64,000 bases of DNA from assembly GCF_028583425.1 (NCBI RefSeq), contig NC_072795.1, positions 10,253,001 to 10,317,000 of the forward strand, read 5' to 3'. A program made the translations under genes and the position numbers. The DNA is from Eublepharis macularius. Lineage: Eukaryota; Chordata; Lepidosauria; Squamata; Eublepharidae. This document shows, one piece after another, positions 22,861-33,600 of this stretch. Each line of letters starts with the position of its first letter. Position 1 is the stretch's first letter. The notes beneath the pieces were generated by a model. That model was not told the DNA's origin. It saw nothing but the letters and a program-made list of their open reading frames with translations, and made no database searches.

Positions 22861-23919
22861 TAACAACAACAACAACAACAACAATAGCAGCAGTCTAGGG
22901 GGTCCTATCCTCTGATGTCATATTAGCCTTGTAGTTCTGGTCTCAAGAATGTCCTCATCACCATTCAAGTGATGCCTCAAAGTTCTCACTTTATATTTAC
23001 AACTTTACCTGCATTAGGTCCCTTCCTAAGGACAAGGCATAGCACTTCCGAAGAACCTCAGAGTGGAGTAGGCAGAAAACAAACCCAGCACATTCGATTG
23101 GCAAGTTTTTTTTAAAAAAATCTTATTTGGCCCCAAAAGGCAACCAGCTCATGGCCGCTCTGGGAAGCAGGGGCAGCACTTTCAATACGATGCCCCAGGC
23201 TCATCTCATTATGCTGGCACATGCTCCTGCAGTCAAGTGGCTGACCACAAGAGGGCACCAGAGTATGATTGTTCAGTACTGTTGTCCGCAGTCTTTGCAA
23301 TTTAATGAACTGCATAAATCATAGTTCCAGGAATTAAGCTGTTTGGTGGGGAGGGCATAAGAAGAGCCCTGCTGGATCAGACTTGTGTTCCACCCAGGCC
23401 AGTATCCTGGCACTCACAGTAGCCTATCAGTTGCCGAGGAAGGCGAGCAAACAGAGCATATAGTCAAAACCCGGAAGGCAGGGCGGTGGGGGGGGGGACT
23501 AGAGTCTCTGTTCACACTTCCCCTTAATTAAGTTTCTCCTAAAGTTATAGAATAGGAATCTTGTGTCCAGTGGTAAAAATATTTTTTCTAAGACTCTCTT
23601 TGAAGTCTATTGCATTCCAAGAACAAAAGTAGTATTACTGGGGCTAATTAATGCATACTGTCCAAAAGTCTGTGTAAAGGTTGTGAAGAAAATGGGTTCT
23701 GTTACAAATTTTTGCCATCTTAGAATCTTTGGTTCAGGAGGAAAGGCCGAGTTTACAGAGTTTGTTAATGAAGACCAGTACTCAGTGATCTTGCAGATAA
23801 GAGATTGCTTGCATGGGAAGCTTTCTCAAATGCCAATTAACATTTTAAGAACAGAGCACATATCCTCTGCACCTGTGGGAAAGAGGTGGGCCTAAGCTTC
23901 ACTTCTTCCCTGTCATGTG
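22861..23919. other. Unassigned, with a (CAA)n run and an interspersed repeat
   Basis: A (AAC)n microsatellite is at about 22862-22885. At about 23350-23470 a segment reads AGAAGAGCCCTGCTGGATCA, a motif of a widespread amniote repeat. No gene seen. Confidence 0.4.
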
Positions 23920-24378
23920 TAGACATGAGCATGAAGAGAAAAAAAACAAACATAATGTTCATTGCCATCCATGAACAATGAACATTGATGAACATGACCT
24001 GTTCACGAACACATTCGTTGTTTGTTTCTTGTGGGGGCCAGCAAGCTCTCCTCCAGCCATCAAGATCCCTACCACACCACTCCCAGAAACCCTACCTGAG
24101 CAGGCAGCAAGAAATATACCAATAATAAATAATAGCTTGGCCCCAGAGCCTGGCAGCAGCCCTGGAACCTGAAGGGGTAGATCCCTACCACACCACTCCC
24201 AGAAACCTTACCTGAGCAGGCAGCAGGAAAGGTACCAGTAATAAATAATAGCTTGGCCCAGAGCCTGGCAGCAGCCCTGGAACTCAAAGAGGTAGATCCC
24301 TATCCCACCACACACAAAGAAAATTCAAGCTCCAATGCACTCTCCCTGTCTCTCTTTCAAAATGCCAACAGCAACACT

Positions 24379-24496
24379 CAGGGCCAAGCTACAAGTGACA
24401 AATGACACTTGAATGGCAAGTGTATTTCTCCCTGTTCACTTGCCCTCCACTCAATCCACTTGCCAGGCAAGTCTTTTGTCATGTGTAGCTTGGCCC
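24379..24496. mobile_element. Second copy of the AGGGCCAAGCTACAC palindromic MITE
   Basis: Arms AGGGCCAAGCTACAAGTGAC and CATGTGTAGCTTGGCCCT are complementary. It shares its centre (TTCACTTGCCCTCCACTCAA) with the complement of the copy at 11976-12095. Confidence 0.75.
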
Positions 24497-24497
24497 T

Positions 24498-24498
<1 letters not shown>

Positions 24499-24560
<62 letters not shown>

Positions 24561-24602
24561 GCAATATCACACGCAATATCACACTCACACTCACACTCAC
24601 AC
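24499..24602. repeat. (CT)n(CA)n microsatellite
   Basis: A run of CT dinucleotides passes into CA dinucleotides and then short ACTC and ATCACACGCA variants. It directly abuts the right end of the nested MITE. Confidence 0.9.
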
Positions 24603-24945
24603 TCTGCAAAACCAGAGCTGGGAGCCCCCCCTCCCCACTGCTCTTTGCTTCCTTTTAACAAATTTGGAGCTCCACACTTGAAAGGAAGACCTGCCTATCA
24701 AGCTAAATTGGGCTTAGATTGGGGTTTCCAGGGCAACAGCAGGAGTTCAGACAGAGTTCAGGCAGTGCCTGCCTCCGGTTGCCAAGGGAATTGATTGCAG
24801 GTGCCAGCAACGATCGAGGCTTGCAATGACCACCTTTTCGTTTAGAATGGGGCCTCGTCAACAGCTTGTTCATGAACAGCTGACTGGGCTGTATGTGGCT
24901 TTTTTTTAGTTCGTATTGCTGTTCATGCCCATCTCTAGTCACATG

Positions 24946-25580
24946 TCCTATGCTAGCAACAGTGACATCAATTTACTCAGGCTAACAGGCCTGAGCAAAT
25001 TAAAACCCTCACCCTTAAAGTTAGTTAGCTTTACCATAGAAGAGAGGAACTAAGAAACAGAATAGTTTTTGGCTTGCAGAGTGGTGTTGTGACCTTCTTG
25101 AATATGGCTACCCCAATGCAACAATCATCTGGTTTGCTGTTATGGTCCTGTTGTCTCTGAGAAAGAGAACTTGTTATCTTTTGTTATCCTCCCCCCCCCC
25201 AGTCTGTCTTGTCTTTTAAAATATCTTTGCACCAAGTAAATAATTATATTTTTAACTTGTGGTTCTTGACTTCCTAACCTCAAAAGGCTGCAACCATGTC
25301 TTGACTCAAAACCACCTACCAGGTAAACATTGTTGAGAAACTACTTGCAAACCAACGTTGTGAGGTAGACTTTCTGGTTAATTTCCCTGAAGGAAATTGC
25401 TCCTGTGCTGTTGGCATAGATAAAAAGGACTGATGGCAACTAACAGAGCTGGTATGAGAATAGTCTCTCACTGGCAATGTTGTAACTTTGTTCGTGTTTC
25501 TGACTCAAAGCGCCTTTGTCCCTGGCAGGAAGTGAAGAAGTTTTGACATGGTTGGCAGAAGACTGGCAGAATCCAAAAGC
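24946..25580. other. Unassigned sequence
   Basis: A ten-C tract is at about 25191-25200. No gene or repeat boundary was recognised. The sequence just before the LINE at 25590 could be its decayed upstream part. Confidence 0.35.
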
Positions 25581-25589
25581 ATTTCCCAC

Positions 25590-26830
25590 TGCTTTTGTAT
25601 GCAGATGACGTGGTGCTCCTGTCTGTCTCGGAAATAGGAATGAAAAGGATGTTATCTCACTTTTTAGACTATTGTGAATTGAACAAATTGACTTTAAATT
25701 GTGATAAATCCAAAATCATGGCTTTTGGGAAAACCTGGAAACTGGTTAAGTGGAATATAAGAGGGAGAGTGGTTGAACAGGTCAAAAGTTTTAGATACCT
25801 AGGAGTCTATTTCCACCATAAAGCTAGTTGGGTAACTCACAAAAAAGAAGTGATAAAATCTGTGAACAGCATATTAGCGATTACTCACTTTTTCTGCACT
25901 AAGGGAAATCAATATATCCCAGCAGCCCTTAAAGTGTTTAATCATAAAATTAGTGCTAACCTGCTCTATGGCATTCCAATATGGATCATAGTCTTTAATA
26001 AAGAAGTTGAATGAATACAATCTAATTTTCTAAGGAAAATTTTAGGGCTGCCATCATGTGTGCCCTATGTAGCTATTTGTTTGGAGACCAACCAAAGACG
26101 CCTAGAGACAAAAGCCTGGATTCTAACAATTAAATTCTGGCTGCGTTTGCACTTCAGGAGCAGTCCCAATAGTCTTATTGCATACATGCTAACTGAATCC
26201 CAGTCTTCTGCATGGTTAGCTGATATTGAAAAAAAAATCTCTGTAATTGGGCTTTGCCTTGATGAATTAGTTTTTCTTTCTGAGAGGTTTGCATTTGCTT
26301 TGATTAAACAAAGACTTGTAGATATTGAGATGCAAGAACTTAGGAGCCTCGCCTCTGGTAGATGTTCCCCTATGAGATGGGGGATTTCCTCTAATGGTAC
26401 TTTGGCAGAGTATTTTTCTGGTTTGACTTCCTCTCACCTTCGGAGAGCATTTATGTTAGCGTGCTTTAATGTTCTTCCTTCTGTGGTACTCCATGGGAGG
26501 TTTAAGAAAATTCCTTACTCCACAAGGTATTGTGCCTGTGGCTTGAGAGATATAGAAATTTCTCCTGTTCTGCTTATTGTATTGTGATATCTGCGCCATT
26601 TATCTAGAACCTTTGCTTCAAAATCATGAAGGTCAATTGGACGACAGTAAGACACGCCTTTTACTATCCACACACAACCCTGGGATCATTGGGTCTGTGG
26701 CTAAATTTCTTCGTTGTGCATTGAAGAGGAGAAGAATGGTTTAAGTGATGGGGCAAGGGATTTTTTTTGGTCTCCTTGCTGACTGTGCATATGTATGTCC
26801 TGTTATGCCAATAAAGGGATTCGATTCAAC
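25590..26830 (+). mobile_element. 5'-truncated LINE, not L1 (family unassigned), reverse-transcriptase part
   Basis: The first open stretch (25595-26014) holds the reverse transcriptase active site YADDVVLLS and the downstream KSFRYLGVYF and AALKVFNHKI segments. The second (26060-26587) carries the C-terminal portion with AFMLACFNVLPSVVLHGRFK and the start of a CxC-type finger (CACG). A stop at 26012-26014 and a frame change separate them. The 3' end has GCCAATAAAGGGATTCGATT. The same family occurs at 58640-60260. The motifs fit an I/R1/L2-type clade, but I cannot place it by eye. Confidence 0.75.
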
Positions 26831-27236
26831 TTCTGGGAAATACTGCAATTCAAATAGAGAGCTTCCCCACTACTGCACTCTGCTGACTGTTGCTATGCTT
26901 TTCATGGCATCAGAGTTTATATGTAAACCATTTTTAATTCCATTTTTAATGCTTCAAAACACACTCTTCTAATGCTCTTTTCATACATAAGGTTTAAATG
27001 TATCTTGCCTTCATTTGCTCTGTAATGTGAACGGAAGACCAACATTATTCAGAGTGTTCATACACAGTACAAATGTCTCCGCTATAATCCCCTTATCAAT
27101 TAACAATAAAAAATAGCAGCATTTGTAAGGACCACAGTAGATGTCAGGCTTGTGCAACCCGGATCTTCCTTGAAAAACATATGAAAAGAATGAGAAAGGT
27201 CGGATTTTATATATTGCCAGAATTCCGTATTGAGTA

Positions 27237-27242
27237 TTTATT
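27237..27242 (-). promoter_or_regulatory. Candidate polyadenylation signal of the P450 gene
   Basis: AATAAA on the minus strand, about 230 bp past the stop codon. The corresponding position in the duplicate copy reads AACTAAA, so the signal is not kept there. Confidence 0.45.
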
Positions 27243-27470
27243 TGAAGACCTCAAACTACAAAGAAGACCGTTTTGTCAGGCAATTGTACAAGTTTAGCAA
27301 CCAGCAGCATCGCAGATCGGCCAGAATTCCATCTTGAGGAGGCATCAGTCAAACTCTGACAGAATAACCAAGGAAAGAATGGACTGAGAAAGTGAGAGCA
27401 GGGTTAGGATGATGTGAAACGAATGAAGAAGAAATTGACAGTAACAAATGGACACTCCAATTTGTATAGT

Positions 27471-27661
27471 TTATGATGTACTGCAGCGGGGAACAGCACA
27501 GAGCTTATAAGGTTGGGGGGGCAATGTTGCCCCAAGTATAGGTTCTTCATTGAGCTGCTTTACTCCTTCTGGCAGCTGGAAGGTGAACGAATTCAGCAGG
27601 TTGATGAAGAAGATGAAAAGCTCATTCTTTGCCATTTGTTGTCCCAGGCACACACGAGCCC
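27471..27661 (-). CDS. CYP2J-like: P450 exon 9
   Basis: 191 bp including the stop; acceptor TTCTTTTCAG. It encodes [20 protein letters not shown] with the haem-ligand Cys, then [20 protein letters not shown] and the C-terminus. A near-identical copy is at 15564-15754. Confidence 0.93.
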
Positions 27662-30600
27662 CTGAAAAGAAAATAAGGGAAGAAAGTATGTCTGAACCCC
27701 CTTCACTCTCCCCACTGTGAGGCAGAATTTCCCGCCAAAATTCAGTTTCTCTGCTTTGACTGAGCTGTCCCAAGTAGTTTGTTAATAATTGTGATTTAGA
27801 AAGTCTGTTTGTCCCACCCTGATATGCAGGTATAATTTTTGGCTTTTAGCCCAGACCAGGGCCGATTCCAGACGACTAACCTTAAGTCGCCTCATGCCGC
27901 CCTCTTCCGGATCGCGACGGGGAAAATGCGAAATATCGCGTTTCCTCGCGCGAGTTTTGCGCGTCGTCGCGCAAAACTCGCGCGAGGAAACGCGATATTT
28001 CGCATTTTCCCCGTCGCGATCCGGAAGAGGGCGGCATGAGGCGACTTAAGGTTAGTTGTCTGGAATCGGCCCAGGAACTCAGTGGTGAAAAGCAGGAGAC
28101 CTCTTCCTTTTGTGCTTGGAAATGGAACTAGAGACTGTATATCATCCAAAAAGAAATAATAACTTTATTTAACAGGCAGGGATTGAGTAAGTGTAGGCAG
28201 GGGATGGAAATGTGAAGGTAAAAAATTTCTGGTACTACAGAACACACTTTGTGTAACAGGCACAATAGTACCCCCGAAGCTTGTTTTCACATATTCTTGG
28301 TTCTTAACAGCGATGTTCTACTTTGTAATTTAGTTAAAGCAACATTTCTTCAGGAAGTTTTCTATGACAGTTAAGGTTTTCTGGAGTTAATCACTTTCTT
28401 TGTGCACCTAACTCTACTTCATAATTTCATTAAAGCAACAACATTTCTTCAGGAAGTTTCCTATGATAGTTATACCATTTTCCCTTCACAACAGACCCGA
28501 GGTCCTCCTTAGAGCCAAATCTCCTTGAAAACTGGACAAGAATTAATCTTCTCCTCAGAAGATATAACCTCTCTTGTTTTTGGCTTCAACCCACTACCAA
28601 ATCACTCTCTTCCGAAACACACTGCCAACTCTCTGGTGTCTTGGTAAAGCACACTTCTATTTATGCTGACGCTTAGACTTCTAATTCTTAGATAGAGCAG
28701 GCAGTCACTCAAGCTTTCTATTCTAGGGAATAGTTAACCATTCCAGCACTGTAGAAACCTACTGTTAAGTGCAGTTTGCCACAGGCAGCAAATGAATAGT
28801 ACTTTTCCATGTATTTCCGAGGATGCACCATACTCTCCAGATGAGCATATAGCTTGGACTTTGATAAGGTCACATTACATCGCTGCACAATACGAAATGT
28901 CGCTGTTTTAAATGTTGTTTTAATATTTAATATTAATATAGATGTAATGTTTTAAATTGTTTTTTAATATTGTTAGATGCCCTGAGCCCACTTGCGGGGC
29001 GAACGGGATATAAATATGAAATCATAAATAAAATAATAAATAGTGGGTGGGCCAAGGTTTCCCTTCATCTTTTAAAGTAGCTCATTGGCAAGTTCCATTG
29101 TGACTTCCTTTTGTCTTATTCATCTACTTCGCTTGCACATGCACTCTCTCTCCATATTGTCATCATGGAGGACTCGGTGCTCAGTCATTGTATCCATGGC
29201 ATCCTTGCTTAGATAGATGAGACTAGATTTTAACTCTCCCTTTTCCTATTCTGGGTGGAATTCCTAAATAAAAGGACTCTTATTTTCCTTATTAAAGGAA
29301 GTAGACTGTACATGAGTTTTTTGCCTCATCAGCACTCACAGAGACTCCTTGCTCCACTCACTAAACTTTACTAAACCTGCACTGATTACATGACCAAAAC
29401 TTTCACTATTCCCCCCAGCCGCAAACCATAACATTTGCAATGTTATACTGCCATAGAATGAAGCTAAAAGGGAGGCGTCATCGCTTCATAGAAAACGACA
29501 TACTTTGAGTGCAGAAATGCCAACATTCTAGACCTGCTTGCATTACAAAAGGAGCTCAGAGTTGGGATTCTGTCTCAGACCCCGCTGGATGCTATGCACA
29601 GTGGTGCTATCATAGCAGGCAGTACAGGTAGGGTTGTCAACTCCAGGTTGGTGAACTCCTGGAGATATGGAGCTGCAGCGTGGGCAGAAGGACCTCAGTG
29701 TGGTATAATGCCATAAAGTTCACCCTCCAAAGCTGACATTTCCTCCAGGGTAACTGATATCTACATTCTGGACATAAATTATAATTTTGGAAGAAATCCA
29801 GGCCGCACCTGGAGTTTGGCAAACATAACTACAGTGACTAAATCCTTCCTGAATATAAGAATTCTAGAGTTTTATGAAAAAAGGAAATAAGTTATGTCCA
29901 AGCTGCATTTAATAGAATTTTACCTTTCTTTTCTTTCCTCAACAAAATCATACTAAAAGATTGTATAATGTTTGATATAAGATTTTGGTAATGGGGTTTA
30001 TAAGAACATTCTATATAAGGAGCAAATATTCCTGAGTTTAATCCTTCAGACTGCCCTATATACAACTATCAAGCACAAATTCGTTCAGAATTTTACTTTT
30101 ACCTGTACCGAATGGAAGAAAAGCTTCCTTTTCCAGAAAACTTCCATCCTTGTCCAAAAAATGATTTGGGTTGAATGCCTCAGGTGTCTCCCATTGCTTG
30201 GGATCAAGAAGAACAGATCGTAGATCTGGAAGAACAATGGTCTCCTACAAGGATGAAACTGTTGAAACTCAGGATGCATACAGTCAAGGAGATTAATTTT
30301 TTCTCAGTCACTTTCTTAATAGTAATCTTTCTTGTTTCCTAGAGTCACAAACCAACTAGTGTCTGGCCTCCAGAAGAAGATTGGATGACTGGGACATGGT
30401 TGGTGCCATCTCATTGACAGCATGATGTCATTTCTGGGTTGAACCTGGAAATGGTTATGCCATTCTAGCATTCAGTGGAAAATCTATGGTACTTCCTTAG
30501 GGTTTCTGATGAAGTCATATTACATCACTTCTGGGTTCACTGCAGAACTGATGTCATACCATCCATGTGACAGTGATATTCTCCTTGTTTTTTTCACTGC

Positions 30601-33600
30601 CAGCCTACTGAGTGGCAGCAGGGATCAGAGGGTTTCTGAGAGGAGGTTTCCCGCTATAGTTGAAGAATGGCAACCCTTCTGTTTCCAGATACCCTCAAAG
30701 GTCCAGAAAGGCCCAGGCCACTTCTAGCTTTTGAGGTCTTGAGCCCTAACAGTAAAAAGATGAAAAATGAAGACAAAATAAGGTACTAACAGGAGAGTGA
30801 GCCATAATGTGAATACTTTTGTGTACTTTTGAGGTTCCATTTGAGCTCCAGGCCCAGGCCAAATGACCCTCCTGGATCCCCAGGTTAGCCCTGGCGTTCT
30901 CCCAAATATACATGCTTCATTCTCTTGGAAATCAGGAATGTAAGCTGGATTTATAAGCATGAACCCATCAACTCATCTTGATAAAACAGAAGCTGCTTGC
31001 AGGATGAAAATGGAATGTGCCTTTGGGGGGGGGCAACATTGAGAATAAAGTAGAGCAAGCAGCTATATGTACTCCTGAAGAACTGATTGGCCACAGAAAA
31101 CTAAAAACACATTATAGTCTGTTTTACTTCTGATTTCCTCTCTTGAGTCTGGTAGGCAACCTCTGCTTAGTTGGGAAACCATGAGATGTCAGTATAAGGA
31201 GAGCTTTCCAAAGTGCTACCATTATTGTAGTACTACAGCATTTATGCTGGAAAAGTTTCTTAATAAACAAATACTAAATACATGAACACTTTGGGTACTG
31301 ATGGTTGTTCAATCATGGGATAAACTTTGAATGAAATAGAGAAGCTCAACCACAAATAGATCAGCATTGATGGGGACAGATATTGAGGGATGACACAATA
31401 ATCCCTGTATTATTTAGTATATTTCTGGGAAACAGTTCTGGTTTTTAGCCTTCAAATTTTGCCAGAGGAAGCTCCTCCTCCTATGAGGCTCCTAAACATA
31501 TAAAGTGCACCCTCTTATAAAGTCAGTTTGGTGTAGTGGGTTAAGAGCAGCGGGACTCTAATCTGGAGAACCAGGTTTGATTCTCCACTCCTCTGCTTGA
31601 AGCCAGCTGAGTGACCTTGGGTCAGTCACAGCTTCTCAGAGCTCTCTTAGCCCCACCCACCTCACAGGGTGATTGTTGTGAGGATAATAACAACACACTT
31701 TGTAAACTGCTCTGAGTGGGCATTAAGTTGTATAAATCAAATGTTATCATTATCATTATCATTATCATTATCATTATCATTATCATTATCATTATCATTA
31801 TCATTATCATTATCATTATCATTATATTGCTCTTAGGATCCAGGAGTGCAACCATAACAATTTGCTGCACCTTTGGAATGACAAAACCCATCATGTTCAC
31901 ATCCTTTGTAGTTTGTCTGGGGAGCCCAAATAATAAGATATATTGGGAACGCTGGATCTCATGAACCACAGCATTGGTGTAGGGCAGCCTCTTCCGATCT
32001 TGATAGGTGAATGACTGAGAAGAACCCAAAACCTCTTCCATCTCCTTGTGGACTTTCTCTGAGGAAACCAGTAATAGAAAAATGACACTGCATTTGCTTG
32101 TTAGAAAATCAGTGAAATTGCTGTCTCGTACATTCAATGAAGTGGAATGTATGTTGAATGAAAGGCTTTGGTCAACATCCTGAAATAGTAAGGGAGTCTT
32201 CTCAGGTCCATGCAAGAGCATATATTAAACATGAAAAGAAACCAAGAGATAAAGGGAACCATTGTTACCCTGAAGGAGAGGTGAAATTGACAGAGCCTTT
32301 GGTGATCCAAAGATTAAATTAACAAACCCTCTGAGCAGCGTTCTCTGCCAGCTCGGTGTAGAGAGGTGAAATTGAACTTTTTAAACTACACTTCCCAGCT
32401 AATATTGCATTCTCGTGTAAGATATCCCGTGCAGAAAGACTCAATGTAGGCAACTTTGAAGTATTCATTATTTGAATATCACATTTTCCTCTTCTCCATA
32501 AAAAATATATGATAAATTTTGCTAAGGAATTCTGGAATATGGTTTCATTGTTCATAAAGAAAATGTTGGAATTGCATATTACCCTAGATCCCACGATATT
32601 TTTATTGTCTATGTTTGATAGCAAGTTTTCAAAGGAACAAAAATACTTATTGCAACATATTATTACTGCTGCAAGACTGGTTTATGCACAGGTCTGGAAA
32701 CAAAAGTGTGTACCTGATGAGAAAAAATTAATAGAGAAGTTGTTACATTGTATAGAAATGGACAGACTTACCTCAATTCTGAATTTAGAAAATAACAAAA
32801 CTTTTGTAGACAGATGGAAAGACATATATCTTAAGCTGAATTTGACAACCAAGTATATTATTTTATGAAACTTATATTAGTTATTATATTGGATGTATAA
32901 TTAAGTTATATAAGAATATTACTTTGCAGTATTTTCGCATCGCTCCCTTGTGTAAATAATTGAAAATTCTTAATAAAAATATTGGGGAAAAAATATATGA
33001 TAAATTTTAAGTCTATCAAGAGGAAACGTTGATGATTTCTTTTGAGGATAAGTTACATAAACTATTAATCCTTATGGCGTATTTTGTATGTTCATTTAGT
33101 ACAGATTTACCCTTCTCTTGTTCAAATAGATCAGAACAGCACATTTCACATCTGTTTTATCATCCAGAGAGACAATAACGGGCCTAAGATCATCCAGAGA
33201 GGTCTACGGTCACCCGGGGAGTGAGGATTTGAACGTGGGTCTAATTCTAGATTCCAGATTCTAGTTCAGCACTTTAATCATTCTATCAAACCGACTTTCT
33301 CAGATGGAAATCAAACATCTTTATTGTGCCTCTAAGTCCTTTAGCCTTTTAAAAACTTCAATAATAATCCCATCATTTAACCCATTTTTCAATGCAATTT
33401 GCTTTAAAATTCTTGGGAAGTTTATTCTAGAGGCATGTATTTTACACAGCCAATACCCCGTGTGGATCCAAAGAGAGTGCCACTTTATTCATTCGTTCTT
33501 ATTTCCATTTAAGGATGAGTAGGGTTGTGCTAATGATTAGCTACTCAATATGAAAATTTAAAAGAATCAGAACCTGTTTACTAAAGATAGGAAGAAAAAT

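Larger units (their letters stand above)
23920..24937. mobile_element. hAT non-autonomous element, 1018 bp, with nested MITE and microsatellite
   Basis: Ends TAGACATGAGCATGAAG and GTTCATGCCCATCTCTA are inverted. The 8-bp flanks GTCATGTG and GTCACATG are similar but not identical. The interior (AATAATAGCTTGGCCC twice) is shared with the copies at 42190, 57362 and 62013. A MITE (24379-24496) and a CT/CA microsatellite (about 24499-24600) were added inside. Confidence 0.85.
26935..30868 (-). repeat. Arm B of the inverted duplication (3' end of the complete P450 gene)
   Basis: This is the reverse complement partner of 12172-16352, containing exons 8 and 9 and the downstream flank. Intron 8 here carries the 214-bp palindrome (27859-28072), absent from arm A, so that element arrived after the duplication or was lost from A. 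Confidence 0.75.

Noticed and set aside
27839-28149. Two frames on opposite strands with nearly the same protein
   Set aside because: A direct result of the 214-bp palindrome, which reads the same on both strands.
30085-30279. Minus-strand frame overlapping P450 exon 8 with a different translation
   Set aside because: It is the wrong frame of exon 8 and its flanks; the true frame gives the P450 sequence with correct splice borders.
31524-31600. Possible tRNA gene (A and B boxes)
   Set aside because: The promoter boxes belong to a tRNA-derived SINE with a GGCATTAAGTTGTATAAAT tail and copies elsewhere in the window.
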